From the NCBI GenBank assembly GCA_963826505.1, contig CAWGXG010000008.1, forward strand, positions 1,178,001 to 1,242,000: a stretch of 64,000 nucleotides of DNA, given 5' to 3'. The translations under genes and the position numbers were made by a program. The DNA comes from CAWGXG01 sp963826505 (GTDB taxonomy: Bacteria > Chloroflexota > Anaerolineae > Aggregatilineales > Aggregatilineaceae). The notes below the pieces were generated by a model. The model ran no database searches. It worked only from the letters and a program-made list of their open reading frames with translations, and was not told the origin of the DNA. Numbering within the stretch: the stretch's first letter is position 1; each line of letters begins with the position of its first letter. Shown piece after piece: positions 15,990 through 28,200 of the stretch.

Positions 15990-18174
15990 ATGCAGCAAAC
16001 AGTAACGGTGGATATAAGCAGAATCTTCGACGCGATGCCCGAATTATCGCGCAGTGATCGTGCGTTAATTGAACGCGCCTACGAACGCGCCCGGCTCTCT
16101 CATGATGGGCAGTACCGCAAGTCAGGCCAGCCGTTCATCATTCACTGCGTGGCAGTCGCTCAGATTTTGGCCGAAATGAAGTTGGATCCGACCACAATTG
16201 CGGCGGCGCTGCTGCACGATGTCGTCGAGGATACTGGCGTCACGTTGGACGACATCAGCGCTGAGTTTGGCCCCAAAGTGGCTGAGCTGGTGGACGGCGT
16301 CACGAAACTGAAGCTGCTCCCGACAGGTGTCGAAGGCATGCACGGCGGAAAAGCAGGCGATCGCGAAATGGAATACCTGCGCAAGATGTTTCTGGCCATG
16401 GGTTCCGACTTCCGCGTCATCCTGATCAAGCTGGCCGACCGGCTGCACAACATGCGTACGCTCGGCCACATGCCGCCCCACAAACAAATCCAAAAAGCGA
16501 AGGAAACGCTCGAAATCTTCGCTCCCATCGCCAACCGCCTTGGCATCTGGCAGATCAAATGGGAGCTTGAAGATCTCGCATTTCGCTATCTCGATCCCGA
16601 GAAATATCGTGAGATCGCCTCGCAGATCGACGAGCGCCGCTCCGATCGCGAAGCCTACATGAAACGGCTCACCGCCCAGATTCAGGAGCAGTTCGCGCGA
16701 GAAGGCATCAAAGCCGAGGTGCAGGGCCGCCCCAAACATATCTACAGCATCTACCGCAAGATGGAACGCAAAAACCTGCCCTTCACGCCAGATTTACGAT
16801 GTCCGCGCGATCCGCATCATCGTGGAATCGCTGCCGCAGTGTTACCAGGCCCTCGGCGTGATTCACAATATCTTCCACGCCATTCCCGGCGAGTTTGACG
16901 ACTACATCTCGTCGCCCAAAGAGAACTCTTACCGCAGTCTGCACACGGCTGTGCTCGACAACGAGGGCAAAACGCTCGAGGTGCAGATTCGCACCAGCGG
17001 CATGCATGAAGAGGCTGAATACGGTATCGCGGCCCATTGGCGTTACAAAGAAAACCGGGCCTCTTCGGGCGGCGAAAGTGCGTTTGACCGTCGCCTGGAG
17101 ATGATTCGGCGCATGATGGAGGACGTTCAGGAAACGGGCGCCACCGACGCGAACGGCTTTGTCGAAGGCATGCTCGAGCAGTTCAATACCGATCGCATTT
17201 ACGCATTCACGCCGAAGGGCGACATCATCGATCTGCCGGAAGGCGCGACCCCGATCGACTTCGCGTACTACGTCCACACCGAGGTAGGTCATCGCTGCCG
17301 GGGAGCCAAAGTCAATGGGCGGCTCGTGGCGCTGGATTATCGCCTGAAAAACGGCGATCGCGTTGAGATTTCCACGGCCAACCGGGGTGGCCCCAGCCTG
17401 GACTGGCTCAACGGCGATCTCGGCTACGTGGTGACCACGCGCGCGCGCAACAAGATCAAAACCTGGTTCCGCCGCCGCGAGCGCGAAAAGGCGATCACCG
17501 CCGGTAAGGAAGTGCTCGACCGTGAGCTGCGCAAGCTCGGCAAGAGCGCCATGTCGCGCGACGAGATTGCCATCCAGTTGAACTACGCTCGCGCCGAGGA
17601 ACTTATGGCAGCCATCGGCTACGGCGAGATCACCGGCTCAAACATCAGTCTGCGCCTGTTGGAGGCCGAGCGCGAAGCTCAACACGAGGAGTATCTTGAG
17701 GCGAAGATTGTCCGCCCGGACGAGCGCGTCAAAGCGGAAGGCATGCGTATCGACGAGACCGGCGGTCTGCTGGTGACCCTCGCGCGCTGCTGCAATCCCA
17801 CCTATGGCGACGAAATCACGGGCTTCATCACGCGCGGCAAGGGCATCACCGTCCACACTGCTGACTGCAAGAATGTGATCAACACCAACGAGCCCGAGCG
17901 CATCATCAACGTGACCTGGCCACCCGAAAGCGACCAGAGTTTCCCCGTGCCGGTCATGATCGTCGCCTATGATCGCGAAGGACTGATGCGCGATATCGGT
18001 GCGGTCATTGCCGACGAAAATATCAATATGTCCAATGTTAACATCAGCACGCGCCAGAACATTGCTACCTTCGAGCTGACAATGGAAATCCGCGACCTTA
18101 AGCAGCTGGCACGCATCCTGGCCAAAATTGAGCGCCTGCCAAACGTGGTCGAAGCCTTCCGCCGTACCGCCTGA
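15990..18174 (+). CDS. rel: Bifunctional (p)ppGpp synthetase/hydrolase Rel (one frameshift)
   Basis: A long RelA/SpoT homologue controlling the stringent response, about 728 aa once one frameshift is corrected. In order: HD hydrolase domain (LLHDVVEDTGV, intact HD and ED residues), synthetase domain (YRSLHTAVLDNEGKTLEVQIRT), TGS domain (IYAFTPKGDIIDLPEGATPIDFAY), a zinc-finger-like CCNP region and a C-terminal ACT domain. The frame shifts at about 16785-16790: after NLPF one extra base must be dropped to restore the conserved QIYDVRAIRI. The total length is 3n+1, consistent with a single inserted base, most likely a sequencing error. The ATG at 15990 begins the conserved region; an in-frame upstream extension shows no homology. 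Intact HD residues argue for a bifunctional enzyme. Confidence 0.93.
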
Positions 18175-18302
18175 TTCGCTCACTCGCCTCCCTGCCTCTA
18201 CCCTTTCTCTGTCACACGAACAAATCCATGAATCACCGGTCAAGATCCATACCCAAACCTGTTTCATACTATTGCCAGGGCGGGAACTTCGTACTACCCA
18301 TC

Positions 18303-18331
18303 TTGTGCTAACGAGATCATTCGTGTATAAT
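18303..18331 (+). promoter_or_regulatory. Promoter of the BTAD regulator
   Basis: TTGTGC (18303-18308), 17-bp spacer, TATAAT (18326-18331), about 100 bases before the coding start at 18432. Confidence 0.62.
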
Positions 18332-18431
18332 GCGACCAATAAATTGTATAAGTATTGGCTTATAACAAAACAACCAGCGATTGTTGATCCGAACACACAT
18401 TACTCGTCTTTTCAGGATGGAGTAACAACCC

Positions 18432-19679
18432 ATGAAAACGTTGGATTTATTTTTCTACGCCAAGGAGCAGATGCAGAATCTCGATTCTTCGATCAGTCTG
18501 GTCATTCTTCATCCTGACTTCTATGGGCAACACCGTCTTTTCGCCGCGTCGTGGCTGGGTGACGACGCCGTGCCCGTCTTCGTGAGCCTGCCCTCACCAG
18601 ACCTGTCACTCGCGGAATTTCTGGATCTGCTGAACGAAGCTCTTAACATCCAACTCGGCGACGACATCCCGGCGTTTCCCGCCGCCCCTGAAGCCGCTGC
18701 ATCGACCGTCGCCGGAATCTTGAACGCGCATGACCCGATCCGTCTAATCATCGACGCCTACGATCTGGCCGATCAAGCGGACGTGGCACCGTTTATGGTT
18801 GCGCTTTCGCAGCAGCTTGATGTAGGAGCGCGCATCATTATCAGCACGCGCCAGCTGCCGATGGATCTGTTGGCCTATGACGATTTGCGTGGAAAAATGG
18901 CTCTGGTGCCGGTCAATCCTGACAAGATGATTCTCGACTATGCCAGCCATTCGGAGAAAACGCTGCTTGAGGTTCGCGCGCTGGGCCCCGGGCGAGTGCT
19001 CGTTAACGGGCGCCTGATCGAGCACTGGGACGGTGTACTGCCGCGCACGCTGTTCTTCTATTTCGTCGATCGCGGCATGACCACGCGCGATGAAATCTTC
19101 CAGACCTTCTGGCCGACGCTCAGCACGCGCGAAGCGACTAATGTGTTTCACGTCACCAAGCGCAAGATCTCCGAAATACTCGGGACTGACCTTACAGTGT
19201 ATTGGTCGGGTTTCTACCGCATTTCGCCCGACATCAACCTGCAATATGACGTCGTCAGGTTCGCGGAAGCTGTTCAGAATGCCGCCGTGGCCACAGATGA
19301 AGAAGCGATCGCGCTGCTGAATAACGCGGTCGAGCTCTACCACGGTCCCTTCCTGAGCACGCTGGATCAAGAGTGGGTCAAGTCGCGCCGCGAGGAATTG
19401 GCGTCAAGCTACGCCGAAGCGCTTACGGGGACGGCCCGCATCCACAAACTCCACGATGACAAGCAGGACGCGCTGGGCTACTTCCTGCGCGCCGCGGCGA
19501 CCAGTCCTCAACGGGAAGACCTCGCGCGCGCCATTATGGAACTTTACCAGGCCCTGGGGCTGCCTGCTGCCGCTCTGGACACCTATGAGCGACTTGAAGG
19601 TGAGCTTAAGCGTTCGCTCAATGTTGCGCCCGGCCCTGAAACTCAATCGCTCGCTTCCGCAATTCGCGCCAGCATGTAA
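18432..19679 (+). CDS. Transcriptional regulator: degenerate STAND module + winged helix + BTAD
   Basis: A 415-residue regulator. Residues about 185-275 form a SARP/OmpR-like winged helix (VRALGPGRVLVNGR...DEIFQTFWP...VFHVTKRKISEIL) and about 280-410 a bacterial transcriptional activator (BTAD) helical domain (FAEAVQNAA...LYHGPFL...). The N-terminal part looks like an eroded MalT/STAND ATPase: LHPDFYGQHRLFAASWL sits where a Walker A (G-x4-GKT) would be, PVFVSLPSPDLSLAEFLDLL resembles the following strand-helix, and LIIDAYDLAD and RIIISTRQLP resemble Walker B and sensor 1. The P-loop lysine is missing, so ATP binding is unlikely. A GGATGGAG sequence about 8 bases before the ATG is the likely ribosome binding site. 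It has its own promoter and a strong terminator; targets are unknown. Confidence 0.8.
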   Translation: MKTLDLFFYAKEQMQNLDSSISLVILHPDFYGQHRLFAASWLGDDAVPVFVSLPSPDLSLAEFLDLLNEALNIQLGDDIPAFPAAPEAAASTVAGILNAHDPIRLIIDAYDLADQADVAPFMVALSQQLDVGARIIISTRQLPMDLLAYDDLRGKMALVPVNPDKMILDYASHSEKTLLEVRALGPGRVLVNGRLIEHWDGVLPRTLFFYFVDRGMTTRDEIFQTFWPTLSTREATNVFHVTKRKISEILGTDLTVYWSGFYRISPDINLQYDVVRFAEAVQNAAVATDEEAIALLNNAVELYHGPFLSTLDQEWVKSRREELASSYAEALTGTARIHKLHDDKQDALGYFLRAAATSPQREDLARAIMELYQALGLPAAALDTYERLEGELKRSLNVAPGPETQSLASAIRASM

Positions 19680-19718
19680 CCACCCAGACACCCTTCAATC
19701 ATACGAATCTTGAGCTTT

Positions 19719-19752
19719 CCGGCAGGTCCATTGTAGACCTGCCGGTATTTTA
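19719..19752 (+). terminator. Intrinsic terminator after the BTAD regulator
   Basis: Perfect 10-bp stem CCGGCAGGTC/GACCTGCCGG (19719-19728 with 19736-19745) followed by TATTTTAT. It runs into the stop codon of the convergent PPK2 gene. Confidence 0.8.
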
Positions 19753-20514
19753 TCCTTTGGCCTTCTTTTTCTTCTTGTGATGCGGCTCTTGATCCGACTC
19801 GAAGGCATGATCAAGCTGGCGTTCTAGCGCGTCTACTACCGTTTGCAGCACGTGCACGCGCGCGTACAGCTTATCCGTGGCGGGGACAACCGTCCAGGGC
19901 GCGATCGTCGTGCTGGTTTTCAACAACATGTCCTCCACCGCCTGCGCGTACTCATCCCATTTCTCACGGTTGCGCCAATCCTCTTCGGTGAGCTTCCACG
20001 CCTTGTACGGCGTCTGCTGCCGCGCCTCGAAGCGAGCCAACTGTTCCTCCGGCGCGATATGCAGCCAGAACTTCACTAGCACGGTGCCGAATTCGACCAA
20101 CTGCCGCTCAAATTCGTTGATCTCGCGATAAGCGCGCTGCCACTCCGTCTCAGTGCAGAAGCCCTCGATACGTTCGACCAGAACGCGCCCATACCATGTG
20201 CGATCGAAGATCGCGATCTGCCCGGCTTCGGGCAATCGCCGCCAGAAGCGCCACAAATAATGGTGTTGGGCGTCATCTCCGGAGGGCGCGCTGATCGCGT
20301 GCACGACGTAGCCGCGCGGATCCAGCCGCTCCGTGACGCGTCGGATTGCGCCGCCCTTCCCTGCCGCATCCCAACCCTCAAACGCCAGGATCACCGGGCG
20401 CTGCTGCTGATAGACCTGAAAGCCGAGTGTCCCCAGCCGGACCTGGAGCTGTGTCAGCTTCGCACGATACTCATCCGGCTCCAACCGCATGCTCAGATCG
20501 ACGGTCTCAAGCAT
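19750..20514 (-). CDS. Polyphosphate kinase 2 family protein (second of a tandem pair)
   Basis: A 254-residue PPK2 enzyme, which uses polyphosphate to phosphorylate nucleotides. Walker A is in FEGWDAAGKGG (about residue 46), followed by the basic R-x-T-E-R-LDPRGY segment, the DRTWYGRVLVERIEG Walker B/lid region (about 104) and EINEFERQL (about 132). The C-terminus is Lys-rich (HHKKKKKAKG). It overlaps the upstream PPK2 gene by 8 bases, so they are co-translated. NMP versus NDP specificity cannot be told from sequence alone. Confidence 0.92.
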   Translation of the reverse strand: MLETVDLSMRLEPDEYRAKLTQLQVRLGTLGFQVYQQQRPVILAFEGWDAAGKGGAIRRVTERLDPRGYVVHAISAPSGDDAQHHYLWRFWRRLPEAGQIAIFDRTWYGRVLVERIEGFCTETEWQRAYREINEFERQLVEFGTVLVKFWLHIAPEEQLARFEARQQTPYKAWKLTEEDWRNREKWDEYAQAVEDMLLKTSTTIAPWTVVPATDKLYARVHVLQTVVDALERQLDHAFESDQEPHHKKKKKAKG

Positions 20515-21277
20515 ACGCTTCGTCTCCCTGCGCTTCTTCCTCGCTGATCAGGGGCGGCACAGCCCCCAGTTCGCCCAAACGAGCCTCCATGGTCGCCGAC
20601 AGCGTGCGATAGATCTTGTCCAGCATGAACCAGCGATCGGTGGCTTCAACAATCGTCCACGGGCCAAAGCTCGTATCCGTCCGTTCCAGCATGATTTCGT
20701 ACGAGCTTAGCCACGCGTCATAATGCTCGTGGCGCGCCACGTCTTCCGGCTCGAGTCGCCAGCTTTCAAGCGGATCCTTCGCGATATGCTTGAAACGCCG
20801 GGCCTGCTCCGCCCGCGAAATGTGCAGAAAAAACTTCACAATCACGGTGCCATCCAGCGCGATCAACCGCTCAAAATCGACGATGTCGGTGTACGCGCGC
20901 AGCACTTCGCGCTCTGGCAGTCCGTGTTCCATCGGCTCGACCGTCACGCGCCCGTACCAGCTCCGGTCAAACAGCGCCATGTGTCCGTAGTTGGGCAGCT
21001 TATTCCAGAAGCGCCACAGCCAGGGCCGTTTTTGCTCGGAGGTGCGAGCCGCGCGGATCGGCCAAACGGTAAAGCCGCGCGGGTCCAGGCGCGAGGTCAG
21101 CGTTTGGACACATGTTCCTTTGCCGGCGGCGTCCCAGCCTTCGAACACGACCACCGTGGGCATCTTGGCGTCGAACGCGGCTCGCTGCAAATCGTAGAGC
21201 CGCTGTTGATAGGCGGAACGCCGAGCTTTCCACGCCTTCTTGCCCAGGGTTTGATCCAGGTTGACGATTTCAAGCAT
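20507..21277 (-). CDS. Polyphosphate kinase 2 family protein (first of a tandem pair)
   Basis: A 256-residue PPK2 paralogue with FEGWDAAGKGTCVQTLTSRLDPRGF (Walker A, about residue 46), FDRSWYGRVTVEPMEHG (about 104) and DIVDFERLI (about 132). It differs clearly from the downstream copy: 40-50% identical by eye, with TCVQT instead of GAIRR after the P-loop. The pair may therefore divide the work, for example NMP and NDP phosphorylation, or synthesis and breakdown. GGGAGACG precedes the start. It is the first gene of the two-gene operon and faces the divergent corA gene. Confidence 0.92.
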   Translation of the reverse strand: MLEIVNLDQTLGKKAWKARRSAYQQRLYDLQRAAFDAKMPTVVVFEGWDAAGKGTCVQTLTSRLDPRGFTVWPIRAARTSEQKRPWLWRFWNKLPNYGHMALFDRSWYGRVTVEPMEHGLPEREVLRAYTDIVDFERLIALDGTVIVKFFLHISRAEQARRFKHIAKDPLESWRLEPEDVARHEHYDAWLSSYEIMLERTDTSFGPWTIVEATDRWFMLDKIYRTLSATMEARLGELGAVPPLISEEEAQGDEAYA

Positions 21278-21457
21278 AACGTCTCCCTTCTCACACAGTG
21301 GACGAACGGTCGCAACACCTGCAAACCTTTGTGTGTAGTATAGGATGAAACAGGGTATGGTGGAAGATTTCCCTCGCGACCCATCTCGACAATCGCGCTA
21401 CAATAGGAATACCGCACGCCGATGGCGCGTGAAGCGAATCTCCCTGGAGTCTGCCCA

Positions 21458-22432
21458 ATGTCAACCATCCTGCTTGTGGGACCCGATGGTATCACTGCAC
21501 CGTTCATGGATGCCGACCTGCCGACCTTCCTTGCCGGTGAAACAAAGAACGGGCTGGTCTGGGTGGATCTCGTGGGTCCTACGGATGACGACGCGGCCCT
21601 TATGCGCGATGTTTTCGGTTTTCACCCATTAGCTATCGAAGATACGCGTAACTTTCGTCAGCGGCCCAAAATTGAGGCGTACAACGGCTATCTATTCGCG
21701 ATTCTCAATCCCGCCGCGCTCGAAAACGGTCCTGACGTGACATTTCAAGAGTTGGACGTGTTTGTAGGGCCGGATTACGTGGTCACCGTGCATGCCACCG
21801 ATCTCCCCCTTCTCGCCGAAACGCGGCGCCGCATCGAGCGTCAGGCGGCCCACCCGCCTCTGTCGGCCGGGTACGTATTGTACGTGCTGATGGACACCGT
21901 TGTAGATGGGTATTTCCCCATCATGGATGCCATCGAAGAGGAAATCGACCAGCTTGGCGACGATATCTTGACCGACCCGCAGGAGCGTTTGCTCAACCGC
22001 TTGTTTGAGCTGAAGCGAACTCTGTTGGAATTGTGGCGTGTGATCTGGCCGCAGCGCGAGATCCTCAACAATCTGCGCGATCACGATCTGGCGCAAATCG
22101 ACCAAACGCTGCTGCAACATTACTTCCGCGATGTCAACGATCACTTGATGTGGATTGCGGACATGGTCAACACCTTTCGCGATACGCTCACCAGCATCAT
22201 GGACCTCTACATGTCGGCAGTGTCCAACCGCCTGAACCGGGTTGTCAACCGCCTGACCGTGTTCACCGTTGTGATTGGCATGCTGACCGTCATCAGCGGC
22301 TTCTACGGCATGAACTTCGAACACAATTGGCCCGCCTTTCAGGGATCGATCGGCGTGCCGTTCGTGTTGCTGCTGATGGTCAGCCTCACCGGTGGGTTGC
22401 TCTACGCGTTCCGCCGCCTGGGCTGGTACTGA
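21458..22432 (+). CDS. corA: CorA family Mg2+/Co2+ transporter
   Basis: A 324-residue CorA-type divalent cation channel. A large cytoplasmic alpha/beta domain (LVWVDLVGPTDDDAALM..., PKIEAYNGYLFAILN) leads into a long helix and two C-terminal transmembrane helices (about residues 265-285 and 298-318). The signature GMN motif of the pore is in FYGMNFEHNWP between them. The ATG at 21458 is chosen because GGAG lies 8 bases upstream; the in-frame ATG at 21422 has none. The gene is monocistronic; it ends against a minus-strand hairpin. Confidence 0.93.
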   Translation: MSTILLVGPDGITAPFMDADLPTFLAGETKNGLVWVDLVGPTDDDAALMRDVFGFHPLAIEDTRNFRQRPKIEAYNGYLFAILNPAALENGPDVTFQELDVFVGPDYVVTVHATDLPLLAETRRRIERQAAHPPLSAGYVLYVLMDTVVDGYFPIMDAIEEEIDQLGDDILTDPQERLLNRLFELKRTLLELWRVIWPQREILNNLRDHDLAQIDQTLLQHYFRDVNDHLMWIADMVNTFRDTLTSIMDLYMSAVSNRLNRVVNRLTVFTVVIGMLTVISGFYGMNFEHNWPAFQGSIGVPFVLLLMVSLTGGLLYAFRRLGWY

Positions 22433-22691
22433 ACAGCGAAAAAGGCCGCCCCACGCATGGGACGGCCTCGCCTATCCTCTTCTGTTTCCCAGCTGGCGCG
22501 CGCCAAGAACGCTCGTGCCGCGAAAACTCCCGCGAACAGGAACACCAACCCGCTTCCGGTCTCGACCATCACGTTACCGGTCGCCAACGGCCACTGCGCC
22601 TCGCGCATGAACCCGCCAGTGTCGAATCCAGATAGAAAACAGCCACGACGTTCACGAACAAGCTGCCCCAGGTCAAGAGTCGATCCGTCAT
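22402..22691 (-). pseudogene. Small two-helix membrane protein, frame-shifted
   Basis: Two overlapping frames join into one plausible small membrane protein: ATG at 22691 gives MTDRLLTWGSLFVNVVAVFY (first helix), then a one-base shift near 22630 continues as FDTGGFMREAQWPLATGN and a second helix GLVFLFAGVFAARAFLA, followed by a charged tail. As written the second frame runs through a terminator hairpin (22443-22468) and into corA, so the true stop is probably earlier, e.g. a TAG near 22479 in another frame. I do not recognise the family. It follows gyrA by about 50 bases on the same strand and may be its operon partner. The breaks are probably sequencing errors. Confidence 0.4.
22438..22468 (-). 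terminator. Intrinsic terminator at the end of the gyrA unit
   Basis: On the minus strand AGGCCG-T-CCCA/TGGG-G-CGGCCT forms a stem with one mismatch, followed by TTTTTCG. It would stop transcripts from gyrA and the small membrane gene. Confidence 0.6.
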
Positions 22692-22738
22692 TTCCACTTC
22701 TGAAATTGGATTCGCCCCGACCTACAGAATTCGCCGGG

Positions 22739-25303
<2,565 letters not shown>

Positions 25304-25368
25304 CCTCATCCTGCCTTTGCGTACGCGGCCACACACACTCCGCCAGTCGTTCCGGTCCTGCGAGAGCT

Positions 25369-25397
25369 AGTTTAGAGAATCCCCCCACACCTGTCAA
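25369..25397 (-). promoter_or_regulatory. gyrA promoter
   Basis: On the minus strand: TTGACA (25397-25392), 17-bp spacer, TAAACT (25374-25369), 66 bases before the gyrA ATG. The -35 is a full consensus match. Confidence 0.72.
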
Positions 25398-25721
25398 TGC
25401 GGCACAATAGAATCGCTCGCGTTGACACAACGAACAAATGTTCTTTTCATTATACTCGTTCCGGCTGAGTCGCGCCAAAGCTCATGCCAATCGCGCCGTG
25501 CAGTCCACGATTTGAGTATTGCATTTTGAATAAAACCATTTGAACAAATCGACCAAGTATATCTATATTTCGCTCCGGAAATGTGGTATATTCTTCAACT
25601 ATTGCGCACTCTGCACAATGAATAGCGTGCAATTCAATGCATTAGGCTTGCTCGCCGCTTTAGATATACCCTGTAGCGTCGCCGAGAGCGGCGCTATTTG
25701 TGAACACACGAGGGGCGGAAT
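25398..25721. other. AT-rich intergenic region between gyrA and the APC permease
   Basis: This divergent gap is noticeably more AT-rich than its surroundings (runs such as TATATCTATATTT). A short open frame at 25540-25725 has no recognisable features and is not called. A TATATT (25587-25592) could be a -10 for the permease without a good -35. Near 25674-25696 an imperfect GC-rich hairpin (TAGCG...CGCTA) precedes the permease start by about 25 bases. I looked for a c-di-AMP riboswitch because K+/amino-acid transporters follow, and did not recognise one. Confidence 0.4.
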
Positions 25722-28097
25722 ATGACTGACAACTTCACCGGTGCAAGGCCCTAGCCATGAGGTAATGCTCAGCCGCGATCTGCACTTGTTTGACATCGCC
25801 ATGATTGGCGTGGGTGCGATGATCGGGGCCGGTATTTTCGTCCTGACCGGTGTCGCCGCGGGTGAAGCTGGGCCGGCGCTTGATCCTGGCTTTTCTGCTC
25901 AACGGCATCGTCACCACCTTCACGGCGATGGCCTACGCTGAGCTTGGCTCTGCCTTCCCTGAAGCGGGCGGCGGTTACCTGTGGGTCAAAGAAGGCTTGG
26001 GCGGCGCCAACGGCTTCTTGTCGGGCTGGATGAGCTGGTTTGCCCACGCCGTCGCCGGGAGCCTGTATGCGCCTCGGCTTCGGGCATTTTGCCGTCGATC
26101 TGCTGAGACATGGCCGGTTTTCCCACGCTGGGCATCAGCAAACACTCTGGGCGTTGGCCTTCACCACGCTCGATCATCGTCTTCTTCACATACATCAACT
26201 ACCGCGGCGCATCCGAAACCGGCGCGGTGGGCAATGTCATCACCATCGCCAAAGTGATCATCCTGGCGCTGTTCGTCGTGTTCGGCATTCATCGCGCTGC
26301 GCAAGTGGATAACTGGAGTGCCCGCTTCACCGATGATTTTCTGCCCAACGGCACCGGCGGCGATGCTGATTGCGATGGGTCTGACGTTCATCGCGTTTGA
26401 AGGTTATGAGATCATCGCGCAGTCGGGTGAAGAAGTCATCGATCCTCGCCGCAATATTCCGCGTGCGATCTTCATGGCGATTATCATCGTCGTCGTCATC
26501 TACGTCGCCGTCGCGTTCGTGTCGATTGCCGCCATCAAGCCGCCGGACGGCATGCTGCCGCATGTCTTTCTGGGTCAGCAGAAAGAAGCCGCCATCGTCG
26601 AGGCGGCCGGGCCAGTTCATGCCTGCCGGTAAAGTACTGCTGCTGATCAGCGGGCTGGCCTCGACCATGTCCGCGCTGAATGCGACGACCTATTCCTCAT
26701 CGCGCGTGTCGTTTGCGATGGGGCGCGATCACAATCTGCCCGTCGATCTTCGCTTCGCATCCACCCGTTCCGCCATACTCCCTACTGGGCGGTCATCCTC
26801 TCCGGGATGTTCATGGCGCTCATGGCGTGGTCGCTGCCGATCGAAGACGTCGCCGCTTCAGCCGATATCATGTTCCTGCTGTTGTTCTTGCAGGTCAATC
26901 TGGCGGTAATGACGCTTCGGCAGAAAATGCCCACTGCTCGATCGCGGCTTCGTCATTCCCTGGTTCCCGGTCGTGCCGATCATCGGGCTGATCACGAATC
27001 TCGGTCTGGCCGTCTACCTGTTTACCTTTAGCCCGATCGCCTGGTACGTTACAGCAGTCTGGCTGCTCATCGGCTTGCTGTTATATTACATGCACTTCTC
27101 GCGCATCGAATCGATGGAAAAACCGTCGGACATTCTGCACGAAGAGGTATTGGTTTCACGCAATTATTCGGTACTGATCCCGGTCGCTTCTCCAGACCAG
27201 GCGCGCATTCTCGGACACATCGGCGCGCTGATTGCTACGCATTACGGCGGTGAAATTCTGGCTCTGTCGATTGCCGAAGTGCCCCCGCAGCTATCTCTGG
27301 CGGACGGTCGCTATCTTCTGAAAGATGGCCGTCAACATCTCGAAATGGTCATCGATCAGGCGCGCGACTACGACGTGCCAGTGCACACGATGATCCGCCT
27401 GGGGCGCAGCGTGGCTGAAGCTGTGCGCAAGACGGCAGTGGAAAATGCCAGCGATCTGCTCGTCATTGGCTGGCCCGGCACCACTAACACCGCAGGCCGC
27501 GTATTTGGCAGTGTCATCGATCCCATTGTCGACAACCCTCCTACCGATGTCGCCGTCGTGCGCTACCGCAAGCAGCGCACCTTGCACAGCATTCTGGTGC
27601 CGGTCGCCGGTGGCCCCAACAGCCTGCGCTCGATCGAATTGGCTGTTTCGATGGCGCTTCAGGAGCATGGGAACGAGCCGCCCCAAATCATGCTGTATTC
27701 AGTCCTGGCCCCTAACGCGCGCGAAAGCGCCGATGTGCGCGTGAAAAAGATGATGGATCGCTTCGCATCCACGATCAGCTATCCGCGCCTGGTCACCAAG
27801 ACCGTCGAGCACGAAAATCCACTCGACTGCATCGTCGAAGAATCGGAAGCGCACGATCTGGTTGTGATTGGGGCCAGCGAAGAGCCTCTATTCGAAAATA
27901 TCCTGGTTGGCAATCTGCCGGAAGAGGTCGCACGGCGGGCCAACGTCACAGTTATCATGGTGAAACGCCGCAGTGGTCGCATGCATAGTTTCTTGCGGCA
28001 GACGATTCTGGAACCGACCACCGGCGCGAGTGTAAAACGCGATAGTAACGGTGGCTGGCGCAAGTCGGTTTCGGCTACTGATTCCTCTGATTCCTGA
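25722..28097 (+). CDS. APC-superfamily permease fused to two universal-stress (Usp) domains (frameshifted)
   Basis: An amino acid/polyamine/organocation permease of about 12 helices with a cytoplasmic C-terminal half. The N-terminal signature IAMIGVGAMIGAGIFVLTGVAAGEAGPAL is clear, then FTAMAYAELGSAFPEAGGGYLWVKEGLGG, INYRGASETG, FIAFEGYEIIAQSGEEVIDPRRNIPRAI and NATTYSSSRVSFAMGRD. From about 27120 an intact frame holds two tandem Usp modules (NYSVLIPVA...DLLVIGWPG and LHSILVPVAGG...DLVVIGAS). The permease half is broken by about six or seven one-base shifts between 25740 and 26970; the Usp half is intact, so I read these as sequence errors. Start: ATG 25722 (needs one shift) or GTG 25741. A KimA-like transporter follows 103 bases later; the pair may respond to ionic or osmotic stress. 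Confidence 0.8.
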
Positions 28098-28200
28098 TTA
28101 ATCCCTGACCGGACCCGGAACTTACCCGCCAGCGCGGCGTCAGCTCGCGGTGTTTGGCTGTGCCTGTAACATATGTGATCAATGACCAAGGCATCTGTCT

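Noticed and set aside
15990..18174. rel as a true pseudogene because of its frameshift
   Set aside because: Only one base is in excess, both halves are fully conserved and other housekeeping genes show the same type of break, so sequence error is more likely.
25398..25721. Possible c-di-AMP (ydaO-type) riboswitch before the APC/KimA genes
   Set aside because: Considered because of the downstream KimA-like transporter, but none of the conserved motifs I recall could be found.
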